From assembly GCA_965262015.1 (NCBI GenBank), contig OZ253494.1:1674001-1738000 (forward strand): 64,000 nucleotides of DNA, in the 5' to 3' direction. The position numbers and the translations under genes were made by a program. This document shows positions 54,247 to 62,658 of this stretch, one piece after another (within the stretch, counting starts at the first letter, position 1; each line of letters begins with the position of its first letter). Below the pieces are notes generated by a model, which worked only from the letters and a program-made list of their open reading frames with translations, did not search any database and had not been told where the DNA came from. Source of the DNA: G965262015 sp965262015 (GTDB lineage: Bacteria > Spirochaetota > Leptospiria > Turneriellales > CBDBES01).

Positions 54247-55197
54247 AATTTTGTCCCCATCAAATTTATCTATTTATTTTACCTAAAAGTCCACATATAA
54301 CTATTCTGTTCATTCAGATTTATAGTATTGGAAAGTTATTATTTTGATTTTTTCCAACCCAAGGGGAGTGGAGAAAATTTTGTACTTTAATTTAGAAGGT
54401 ATGGTAGAAAGTTAGGTCCAGAGTTGAACAGTTTTGTAGAACCCATAGACATATGTTACATATCTATAATATGATTGATTGTAAAACTATATTTATCTTG
54501 ACATATGATTTAACCTAAGTAATCCACGGGAGGTATGATCCATAAACCAAACCATCCTTTGCAGAACTCCCAATCGATTAGCTAATTGTACACTTGAAAT
54601 ATCCTTTTTAGAAATTGTAATTAATAGATAGATAAGTTCTATTTTAAAGTGAAAAATAGTATTTAGAGGTGTTTACAAGTGGTTCGTATGTATTTCAGCT
54701 ATGCACAGACTAAGATATGGTGTTCTAGATAAAAGTTCTGTTATATTGAAAAAAGATAACCCACTCTATTTTACCCCTATTTGTATGTGAGAATACTCTA
54801 TCAAAGTCATTTAACACCCTGTGGCTAATATTAATATAATCTTGTTTGGTATTTATAACCATGTTTTTCTATATCCTCTAAATTTATCCTTATGTTTTTT
54901 AACGTGGTTATCAAGATCATGTCTAATATTTGGTTGTTTATGTAAGGTATCTATCCATTTACTACCACGTGCAGAATTGATTTTAAATGCTATCTTGTCA
55001 TCTGTAAGCCCCTTATAATACAGGGGTGTCTGTACTAACTGTTGTCTCTTTAATTTTCTCTGAGAATATTTAGAATAACTTTAGGTAACTTATACGTTAC
55101 TTTACGCTGTATTTATTCATAAAAAAATTACGAAATTTAAAATTAACTTAATAAAATAGCTTGTCCTGTCGTACACTGGCATACAACCAGGCAAAGT
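54247..55197. other. Decayed region after gspJ
   Basis: About 950 bases without an intact gene. The minus strand holds an IS1595 relic (54508-54663). A second minus-strand open stretch of about 66 codons without a start (54853-55070) reads L-T-D-D-K-I-A-F-K-I-N-S-A-R-G-S-K-W-I-D-T-L and ends L-D-N-H-V-K-K-H-K-D-K-F-R-G-Y-R-K-T-W-L-stop; I do not recognise it. No trace of gspK was found. Confidence 0.6.
54508..54663 (-). pseudogene. IS1595-family transposase fragment
   Basis: About 52 codons without a start read N-T-I-F-H-F-K-I-E-L-I-Y-L-L-I-T and then S-K-K-D-I-S-S-V-Q-L-A-N-R-L-G-V-L-Q-R-M-V-W-F-M. This matches the region after the zinc ribbon of IS1595-type transposases (T-I-F...K-x-x-I-S-S-x-Q-L-A-x-x-L-G-V-x-Q-K-T-A-W-F-M). 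The N-terminal ribbon and the catalytic domain are not present. Dead remnant. Confidence 0.7.
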
Positions 55198-55356
55198 ATG
55201 CTAGTAAATGATATTAAGATTTCAAATAGTAGCCAAGCACAAGATGAGATTAAGGTGAGAAAAGAAATGTATCCAGGCATGGTACATCAAGTACATTTAT
55301 GCAAAAATGATATGATTATATCTTCTATTCCAATCGCTGAGATGAGAAAAAAATGA
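55198..55356 (+). CDS. Short open frame, uncertain
   Basis: 52 codons from an ATG at 55198: begins M-L-V-N-D-I-K-I-S-N and ends I-A-E-M-R-K-K. An ATG overlapping the stop opens a second frame of 19 codons. No family is recognised and there is no clear ribosome site. It may be a remnant that belongs with the small membrane protein that follows. Confidence 0.25.
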   Translation: MLVNDIKISNSSQAQDEIKVRKEMYPGMVHQVHLCKNDMIISSIPIAEMRKK

Positions 55357-55578
55357 GAAATCAATATTTACCAAGAGATGCATTCAAGCTTATTATGTCT
55401 AATCATAATGAGTACTAATAGAAATTCACCTAAGTCTCGAGAATAATTATTTCGTAAGTATTTAGAAAATGAGAATAAGCATCTTGAACTTAAAATTAAA
55501 AATTTAGATATAGAGAAATCAGTTGTCGAGACCACTGATAAACATAATCAAAGAACTTTTGACCTAAACAATAAACAA

Positions 55579-55809
55579 ATGGAGTTTAGACAGGAAAATA
55601 TAAGATCGGCAAGAAACACAAAAAACAAGGTAATTTTTTGTGCTATTTTTGTTAGCATTGTTATTATATTTTTCTCATTGCACCTTATTTATACAAAGGA
55701 TAATTTGGGGATAAGCCTCTTTTCACATTTTTTTACCCTTCTAATGGGGTTAATTGGTGGCAAGGGGTTATCATTTTTTTCAAGCCAAGATACAGATTCG
55801 TTAATTTAG
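55579..55809 (+). CDS. Small two-helix membrane protein, possibly truncated
   Basis: 76 residues from the ATG at 55579. Two hydrophobic segments (V-I-F-C-A-I-F-V-S-I-V-I-I-F-F-S and F-F-T-L-L-M-G-L-I-G-G-K-G-L). Upstream the same frame is open for about 48 more codons of charged coiled-coil sequence (L-F-R-K-Y-L-E-N-E-N-K-H-L-E-L-K-I-K) back to a TAA, and beyond that stop the frame still reads like protein (N-S-P-K-S-R-E). The visible ORF may thus be the tail of a longer gene broken by a stop. Family unknown. Confidence 0.5.
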   Translation: MEFRQENIRSARNTKNKVIFCAIFVSIVIIFFSLHLIYTKDNLGISLFSHFFTLLMGLIGGKGLSFFSSQDTDSLI

Positions 55810-55890
55810 TGTGTATGACTATAACAAGAAAGTTAAATTATAATGGACAGGTATTGGTTGTATACAGATTAGAGAGTGGGGGTAAGTTAA

Positions 55891-56379
55891 ATGAATTTTA
55901 ATGATTTTTTTATAAAGCGATCAAGTGGTGTCATTTGGGCTTGTGTTGTGTTTACTTGTTTAACGCTAAACTGTGTAAGTCCAAATAGGCGTTCTTTACT
56001 ACGTGGTTCTGGTGTTCTTTATTCGACAGAAGGGTGGATAGGTGGAAATACTTTGAGAGTGCGTTCTCTTGGTGCCCCTAATGCGAAAGCCAAGGGATTC
56101 GTACGACGTAGAACTCAATCAGAAGAGGCGGCTTTACTAAGTGCACAGAAAAGAGTAATTGAACTGTTAGCGGGTGCAGAGGTCTCAGGTACATCAAGCT
56201 CGGATAGTGGAGAGTCTAATGGTATAAAACTGAATAAATCATTATCTGCTGTTGTTAAAGGTGGTATGATTATGGAAAAATCTTTTGATGAAGATGATAA
56301 CTGCTCTATTGTATATGAAGTCCATGCAACGGATTTAAAACAAAAGTCAGAAGCATTTGTTAGAGTGGCAAAGGAATAA
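55891..56379 (+). CDS. Putative LPP20-like lipoprotein
   Basis: 162 residues. A signal peptide ends in a loose lipobox (L-T-L-N-C), suggesting lipidation. The mature part reads V-L-Y-S-T-E-G-W-I-G-G-N-T-L-R-V-R-S-L-G, then an Ala-rich helix (S-E-E-A-A-L-L-S-A-Q-K-R-V-I-E-L-L) and S-I-V-Y-E-V-H-A near the end, the layout of LPP20-type lipoproteins. Function unknown. It lies upstream of the TPR/Mrr-like gene on the same strand, with a 90-base gap. Confidence 0.6.
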   Translation: MNFNDFFIKRSSGVIWACVVFTCLTLNCVSPNRRSLLRGSGVLYSTEGWIGGNTLRVRSLGAPNAKAKGFVRRRTQSEEAALLSAQKRVIELLAGAEVSGTSSSDSGESNGIKLNKSLSAVVKGGMIMEKSFDEDDNCSIVYEVHATDLKQKSEAFVRVAKE

Positions 56380-56469
56380 ATAACCCGTACTAACTATATT
56401 TACCTCTATGTGTGTTCTTGTATGGAAGCAGATGTATATTATCTCTGTTTTTTATTGTAATACAATATC

Positions 56470-58047
56470 TTGATGGATGTTTTTGATCCTTACATTCTGG
56501 TTTCTGCTCTCGTTCTGATTGGAATATTATTACTTATACCTCTACTGTCACGTTCTAAGCATGATACGGAACAAAGTATACTAAGTTTATTTCAGACTCA
56601 TAAATACCAGGAAGCTCTGGCGATTCTCAAGAAAGAACAAAGTAAATCAAAATATGATCCTAAGTGGATTTGGTATATTGCCCAATGTTATGAAAAAATG
56701 GGGCAGATAGTTCAAGCTATTCCTTATTATAAAACACTAAAAGAGATGACCATCGGTAAACAAAGAGACTCTAACCCCCAATCCACTTCAAATAATTTTT
56801 TTATCCTGGCTTCCCATCAATTAGCAGGTATCTGCCAAAAACTTGATAAAGTACAAGAAGCATTTGGTGAATACTATGGTATTTTACAGCATGATCCCAC
56901 TGATAAGAAAGCCAATAATGTAGTTGGTTATACACTCATGGCACAAAGCCAGTTTAATTTGGCCTTGCCCTATATCAAAAGTATGAAAATTGCTGAATCT
57001 GATAATACTAAACATAAAATATCTTACATTATTTGCTTAATTCATCTCAGTAATTATAAAGATGCCATGCAGGTTTTACTGTCTATTGATGTATATCGTG
57101 AAGATGTTTTGTCTATCAATTTGCATGCTCTATATCTTTATCTGTACGCTCTAGAAAAAGATAAGCAAGGTATAGATTATTTTAATTCAATTAGTTTAAA
57201 AAGCTCTCATGCACCTGATGCCCTTTTATTACTAGTACATTCTTTTTTCTTTTTGGTAAGTAGAATATCAGAAGAGGCCATAGGTGCTGTAATGGTACAA
57301 GATATGATCCAGACGAATCCTGGTTTTGATGGAGATGGGTTAATATCTATTTACTATTACCTTGCTCTAGTCTACTATAAACAAAATAAGCCAGAGCGTT
57401 CTTTAAGCTATGTTAAAGAAATTCAAAAGAATATTAGCTCATTCTTGAATTTAGAGACTATACAAAATTTCTTAGTAGACAAAGATAATATGAATATGCA
57501 GAAATTTTCTGTATTTTATGAAATGGAATTGAATGCCCTCTTTTCAGATGCATATCTGTTAAAGCTTGGAGGTTTTGATTTGCCTGTAAATATTGATATT
57601 TCCGCTTATTTTGATAATATAGAAGTTAAGAAAGAATACACTGTTGAGAATTGGTCTCTCGAAGAGCTTAAGCAAGCTTTTTCGCAGTTATCTTTGAGTC
57701 AATTTATCCAATGTACCAGTAAAATTATCTATAAGATGGGCTATATTGTGGCAACAGACTTATCAGATGATATAGCTGATGGGAAAGCTTATTTATGTGT
57801 TGATAGTGTTGCCAGCAAGAGGATTATTCTTTTTTTTAGACAATTACCATCGGGTGCACATGTTAGTGATATTGTTATTGGTGATTTAGTAGAAATGCTT
57901 GACAAAGAAAAAGTGAATCAACTTATTTTTATTTCGAACGGAGTTTTAAGTGCACCTGCACAGGAGTTGATTTTACGAAATCAAAATATTGTCGTGATAC
58001 GTGATTCACGCTTGCATACTTTACTTGCTTTTGGTCTTTCAAGTTAG
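56470..58047 (+). CDS. Membrane-anchored TPR protein with Mrr-like C-terminal domain
   Basis: 525 residues. One N-terminal helix (L-V-S-A-L-V-L-I-G-I-L-L-L-I-P-L-L) anchors the protein. TPR-like repeats run from about 35 to 310 (Y-Q-E-A-L-A-I-L-K-K; A-I-P-Y-Y-K-T-L; N-V-V-G-Y-T-L-M-A-Q-S-Q-F-N-L-A). The last 130 residues resemble the Mrr restriction-endonuclease-like domain (F-I-Q-C-T-S-K-I-I-Y-K-M-G-Y, then I-F-I-S-N-G-V-L-S-A-P-A-Q-E and N-I-V-V-I-R-D-S-R-L-H-T-L-L). The catalytic Asp/Gln-x-Lys set is not preserved, so nuclease activity is doubtful. Its 3' end overlaps smc by nine bases, convergent. Confidence 0.72.
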   Translation: MMDVFDPYILVSALVLIGILLLIPLLSRSKHDTEQSILSLFQTHKYQEALAILKKEQSKSKYDPKWIWYIAQCYEKMGQIVQAIPYYKTLKEMTIGKQRDSNPQSTSNNFFILASHQLAGICQKLDKVQEAFGEYYGILQHDPTDKKANNVVGYTLMAQSQFNLALPYIKSMKIAESDNTKHKISYIICLIHLSNYKDAMQVLLSIDVYREDVLSINLHALYLYLYALEKDKQGIDYFNSISLKSSHAPDALLLLVHSFFFLVSRISEEAIGAVMVQDMIQTNPGFDGDGLISIYYYLALVYYKQNKPERSLSYVKEIQKNISSFLNLETIQNFLVDKDNMNMQKFSVFYEMELNALFSDAYLLKLGGFDLPVNIDISAYFDNIEVKKEYTVENWSLEELKQAFSQLSLSQFIQCTSKIIYKMGYIVATDLSDDIADGKAYLCVDSVASKRIILFFRQLPSGAHVSDIVIGDLVEMLDKEKVNQLIFISNGVLSAPAQELILRNQNIVVIRDSRLHTLLAFGLSS

Positions 58048-60798
58048 TTGTTCTTTAGGCAATTTTATACTAAAAACCTTACTCACTCCAATCTCTTCCA
58101 TGGTTACCCCAAACAGATTGTTTACTTTTGACATGGTCTTTTTGTTATGCGTTATAAGAATAAATTGTGTTTTTTCTTTAAATGAATCCAATAAATGAAA
58201 AAATCTTCCTACATTTTGATCGTCCAGAGGTGCATCAATTTCATCTAGAACACATATAGGCGATGATCTAGTCATATAGATAGCAAACATAAGTGCAATG
58301 GCAGTCATTGCTTTTTCGCCACCCGACAGTAAACGGATTGATTTAAGCTTTTTCCCATATGGTTGAACTTGAATGTCAATACCACTTTCCAAAGGTTTGG
58401 TTGGATCTTGTAGTGTTAATTGCGTACTACCTCCATCAAAAAGTTTTTTAAAAACATGGGAAAAGTGAGTTTGTATTTCAGAAAATATGTTCAGAAAAAT
58501 TTGTTCAGACTGTTTTTGAATGTCATCTAGTATTTGCATAATTTTTGATTTAGCTTCTAAAACATCTTTAAGTTGGCTATCATTGTGTTTATAAAGATTT
58601 TCTATATCTTCTAACTCTTGTATTGCCAAAGGATTAACTATTCCTAATCTTTTTAGTTGTAATTGTAATGATGTGATATCTGTTTGCATTTGATCTACCT
58701 GGGTAGATTGTCTATGGAACTTCTTATGAAGTTGTTCCCTCGTCATCTCGTAGCTATTATAAATTTCTTGTACAAGATAGTCTATACTAGTTGTATGTTT
58801 TTCTATAGTAATGCGTAGATTGGCTATTTTAGCTATCTTCATGTCTAGATTGCGTTTAATGGAATTACATTGATCTGATAAATTTTGTTTCTTAGTCTGT
58901 AAGTGTTCATATTGTTTTTTCATTGTTAGGATATTTTGGTTAGAGCGTTGTATATATTTTTGAGATTGTTTAATGTCTTGATTATATTCTTGGTTATCCT
59001 GGTTAATCTGGATACCTTCGGTAACTACCTTGTTAAGAAGTGTATTATGTAATTCTATTTGACTACGTTGTTCTTTGAAAGTATTTTCTAGTTGTTCAGT
59101 ATGTCCTTGTAGTCCTTCTTGCTTAATCGAAAAAGTTTTAATATCATTTATCAAGTGTTCAAATCTTCTGGTTATATCTAAATATTCTGATTCATTTTTA
59201 GCTAGCTTGTGCTGGATATTATGTTGTTCTTTTATGTTGCGTTCTAGTGTTTCTTCCATAAGCCGTATACTTTGATCATTACTAGCTTTCTGGAAATAAA
59301 TGCCTTCATCTTCTAATAAAAGATCGTGTAAGCCTGCATATGGTTTAGCGATACTATATATCTTAGTTATCCATTGGTCAATAAGTCTTCCATGGCGTGT
59401 AGCTATCTCTTCTAAAATAGACTTCAAATCTACATTCCCTTGTATCCCACGTAACTGAATGGATAAGTTAGTTGCAGAAGTATTCATCTCTTGAATAAAC
59501 TGTTCTGTATCAGTAGTTTTGTCTTCTTGATATTTTTGCCATAAAACAACTTCTTTTTTAAGACCATCTAATAGCATTTGTATTACTTGTTTTTGTTCTT
59601 TCCTAATGTTATTTAGCTGGGAATTGAGTTGATTGCCTTCTACTTTTATTTCTTCTGTTTGTTTGCGTAACTTCTCTTTATTTTTTTTTAGGGCTTTTAA
59701 TTCAATTTTAATAGTTATTTGAGTTTGCTTACTTTGATGAATTTGCTCACTTATGTCTAAAGTATACTGCTTATGTAGATTTAATTTAACTTGCGTGTTT
59801 TGGATTTGTTTAGTTATTACCTCTAATTGGTCTGTAAGTATCTTTTTATCATTTTGGATAACTGTATATCTTTGTCGTTTATCTGCAATTCTAAGGTTAT
59901 ATTGTATAATCTCAGCTTCTTTTATTTGGTTATCAATTTTAGCCTGGTTTAATGTGCCTTGTATAGTTTGTTGTTCTTTTCCTAAAATTTCTATTTGCTC
60001 TTCTACATGTATAAATTTTTGTCTTTTCTTTTCTAACTCTTGTTCTTCTTGGTATAGATTTTTCTGCTCATTATCAAACATCTTTTCTATCTGAGTGAGT
60101 TGATAGTATTTTAGTTGTAAACTTTTACGTTGTAATTCTTTATTTATCTGCATATAATTCTTAGTTTGTTGTGCCTGCTGGCTTTTAATCTTTAATTCTC
60201 TTTCTAATTCATGCAAAATATCTTTTAATCTTGTAGCATTAAAATGAGTTTTTTCAAGATTTTTTTCTGCTTGTTCTTTGCGAGATTTAAAACTAGAGAT
60301 ACCGGCTGCCTCTTCAAAAATAGATCTCCTATTTTCTGGCTTACTTGATAAAATTACATCTACTTTACCTTGTTCCATGAAGGAATAACAAGATTTACCA
60401 ATACCTGTATCCATAAATAAACTATGAATGTCTTTTAGAGGTATCTTCTTATCATTAAGAAAAAACTCGCTATGATGCTCACGACTATATTTTCTAGAAA
60501 TTAAAATTTGATCCGCATCAAATTTTAATAAACGTTCTCGGTTATTAAGTTTTAAACTTACTTCGGTATGGTGCAAAGGGGGAAGATTTTGCGTGCCAGC
60601 AAAAATAATATCATCCATGATCTCGCCTCTAATTGATCGAATAGACTGTTCGCCTAAGACCCATTTGATAGCATCTAAAATATTTGATTTACCAGATCCA
60701 TTGGGTCCTATAATAGCTGTGGTATTTTTTGAAAAATGTATAGTAGTTTTATTTGCAAATGATTTGAAGCCTATTAAACTTAATTGTTCGAAGATCAT
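58039..60798 (-). CDS. smc: Chromosome segregation ATPase SMC, short form
   Basis: 919 residues. SMC organises and condenses the chromosome with ScpA/ScpB. N-terminal ABC half: F-K-S-F-A, Walker A G-P-N-G-S-G-K-S-N, V-L-G-E-Q-S. C-terminal half: signature L-L-S-G-G-E-K-A-M-T-A-I-A and Walker B V-L-D-E-I-D-A-P-L-D-D. Two long coiled-coil arms lie between. The usual hinge domain of about 120 residues cannot be recognised; the centre is only a short region (I-A-T-R-H-G-R-L-I-D-Q-W near 470). Standard SMC is about 1150-1200 residues, so the arms or hinge are reduced. Divergent from the DUF115 gene. Confidence 0.92.
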   Translation of the reverse strand: MIFEQLSLIGFKSFANKTTIHFSKNTTAIIGPNGSGKSNILDAIKWVLGEQSIRSIRGEIMDDIIFAGTQNLPPLHHTEVSLKLNNRERLLKFDADQILISRKYSREHHSEFFLNDKKIPLKDIHSLFMDTGIGKSCYSFMEQGKVDVILSSKPENRRSIFEEAAGISSFKSRKEQAEKNLEKTHFNATRLKDILHELERELKIKSQQAQQTKNYMQINKELQRKSLQLKYYQLTQIEKMFDNEQKNLYQEEQELEKKRQKFIHVEEQIEILGKEQQTIQGTLNQAKIDNQIKEAEIIQYNLRIADKRQRYTVIQNDKKILTDQLEVITKQIQNTQVKLNLHKQYTLDISEQIHQSKQTQITIKIELKALKKNKEKLRKQTEEIKVEGNQLNSQLNNIRKEQKQVIQMLLDGLKKEVVLWQKYQEDKTTDTEQFIQEMNTSATNLSIQLRGIQGNVDLKSILEEIATRHGRLIDQWITKIYSIAKPYAGLHDLLLEDEGIYFQKASNDQSIRLMEETLERNIKEQHNIQHKLAKNESEYLDITRRFEHLINDIKTFSIKQEGLQGHTEQLENTFKEQRSQIELHNTLLNKVVTEGIQINQDNQEYNQDIKQSQKYIQRSNQNILTMKKQYEHLQTKKQNLSDQCNSIKRNLDMKIAKIANLRITIEKHTTSIDYLVQEIYNSYEMTREQLHKKFHRQSTQVDQMQTDITSLQLQLKRLGIVNPLAIQELEDIENLYKHNDSQLKDVLEAKSKIMQILDDIQKQSEQIFLNIFSEIQTHFSHVFKKLFDGGSTQLTLQDPTKPLESGIDIQVQPYGKKLKSIRLLSGGEKAMTAIALMFAIYMTRSSPICVLDEIDAPLDDQNVGRFFHLLDSFKEKTQFILITHNKKTMSKVNNLFGVTMEEIGVSKVFSIKLPKEQLT

Positions 60799-60868
60799 AA
60801 GCTATGCTAAAATAAAAATAGTTAAAATATCACTTTATATCTTGATATGGTAAAAATAATATACCAAT

Positions 60869-62629
60869 ATGGATAATTACGAGCTGTTGGGTACTCTGGG
60901 AACTTATAAAATATCTCTCCAAGAAAATTTACCTTCCTCTATATTATTTTGTTCAAAACAATCTAGAGAAGTGCACTTTGTTCCCATGCTTTCTCAACGT
61001 AATGTGCAACAACAGGCTAGACGCTTACTGGATAATTTTACCTTATCAGAAGGTAAGGTAGTTATTGTTGCAGGTATTGTATGTATTCCTCTTTTATATT
61101 TTTTGGAAGAACAAAGACAAAAGAATGGTGGTATGATTCTAGTATTAGAGGCCGACTCTATTTTGGTGGAAAACTTCTATAAACGCTATACAGCTCTTTT
61201 AAAAAACATGTGTTTAGTGACCCCTACTAATTTACTAAGTATAGATAAGATATTAACTGAGATTAATGTTGGTTCTTTGACATCATTCAAAATTATACAG
61301 ATACCCGCCAGCTTCAAAATTGATAAAGATTTTTATCATGAGAAACAAAAATATATCACTCAAGAGTTTTCTATTCGGTTTACAGACCTATTAACACGTT
61401 TTGAATTTCAACATAGATGGATACGAAACAGCCTGTCTCATATTACGAGGCTTGATCAAGCTTATCCTGTAAAAAATTTATTTAGTCTTGGGCGGGGCAT
61501 GATCGCTTTACTAATTTCTTCGGGACCAAGTTTGAGACATAGTTTATCTTTTTTACAAACCCACCAGAACAAATTCTTCTTAGCCTGTGTAGATTCATCA
61601 TATGAAATTTTACTTAAAAATCATATCCAGCCTCATCTGGTTTTTACACTTGATGCTCAACCTTTTACGATACGTCATTTTATAAACACATCTCTGGGAA
61701 ATCCATCCCAGTTTCCTTTATTATATGCAGATATGGTTGCTAATCCACAAGTTACTTTTCGATGGCAGGGACCTTTATTTATAGGTACAACCGCACAATA
61801 TAGTAATGCTTCCAGAGAAGTAACCCCAGGATGTGATTTTGTGGAAAATAGAATACTAGAGTTATTAGCAAGTAAACAAAATGCCATAGCTAATGATTAT
61901 TTACCTAATATTTTTGGAGATATACAGTCGGGTGGTTCGGTGGCCACTAGTTTATTTGATTTGCTCAGACAAATGCACTTTGAAAAAATTATTTTTGTTG
62001 GTCAAGATCTTGCTTATACTTATAGGGAAATACATTGCACAGGCACCTATCACACTAGCAACTGGCTCACAAACCATTATTCTCGTTTGAATTCTTTAGA
62101 AAATATTAATGAACATATTATTAGGAAAAGAAAGACCTCTTATGCTACCTCAATCCAAAATAAACCCATTGTATCTGATTATGTTCTTTCTTTATACAAA
62201 ACTTGGTTTGAATCTGCCATAGCAGAAACAGACATGGAAGTATTCAATGGTACCCATGATGGTTTACCTATACAAATGGTAGAGGCTTGTTCTTTGGAAC
62301 AAGCTCTTGATATAGCTAGCCCTATACCCCACCTAAATCAAATTTCTTATTGGTTAGGTAAGACACAACCTATTATAGAAAAACAGGATTTAAGATCGCT
62401 TTGCAATAGTTTGCAGAATCATATTGGGATATATAAAACAGATATCAATCAATCAAGTAAGCATTTAGTATTCTTAGATTATATAGATGAAAAATATAAT
62501 TTTTACATAGAGCGTAAAAAACACAATAATGAGATGATAGAACAGCTTAATAAAAAGCGAAAATCAGAAAAATGCGCTTTAATACACTTTTTATCCAAGC
62601 AAATTCATATTTATTTAGACAAAGATTAA
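60869..62629 (+). CDS. DUF115 (MptE-like / Maf-type) protein
   Basis: 586 residues. The central DUF115 core is clear: A-L-L-I-S-S-G-P-S-L, then F-F-L-A-C-V-D-S-S-Y, H-L-V-F-T-L-D-A-Q-P, S-G-G-S-V-A-T-S-L-F-D and I-I-F-V-G-Q-D-L-A-Y-T. Relatives include archaeal 6-hydroxymethylpterin diphosphokinase MptE and bacterial flagellin glycosyltransferases of the Maf family; in spirochaetes DUF115 proteins occur among flagellar or envelope genes. The exact role here is unresolved. Followed after 29 bases by a TPR gene. Confidence 0.85.
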   Translation: MDNYELLGTLGTYKISLQENLPSSILFCSKQSREVHFVPMLSQRNVQQQARRLLDNFTLSEGKVVIVAGIVCIPLLYFLEEQRQKNGGMILVLEADSILVENFYKRYTALLKNMCLVTPTNLLSIDKILTEINVGSLTSFKIIQIPASFKIDKDFYHEKQKYITQEFSIRFTDLLTRFEFQHRWIRNSLSHITRLDQAYPVKNLFSLGRGMIALLISSGPSLRHSLSFLQTHQNKFFLACVDSSYEILLKNHIQPHLVFTLDAQPFTIRHFINTSLGNPSQFPLLYADMVANPQVTFRWQGPLFIGTTAQYSNASREVTPGCDFVENRILELLASKQNAIANDYLPNIFGDIQSGGSVATSLFDLLRQMHFEKIIFVGQDLAYTYREIHCTGTYHTSNWLTNHYSRLNSLENINEHIIRKRKTSYATSIQNKPIVSDYVLSLYKTWFESAIAETDMEVFNGTHDGLPIQMVEACSLEQALDIASPIPHLNQISYWLGKTQPIIEKQDLRSLCNSLQNHIGIYKTDINQSSKHLVFLDYIDEKYNFYIERKKHNNEMIEQLNKKRKSEKCALIHFLSKQIHIYLDKD

Positions 62630-62658
62630 CCAATTATTTAAATAACCGATAAGTCACT

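Noticed and set aside
54821..55018. Plus-strand 65-codon frame in the decayed region
   Set aside because: No ribosome site; the opposite strand reads more like protein over the same bases (L-T-D-D-K-I-A-F-K), so the plus frame is probably a shadow.
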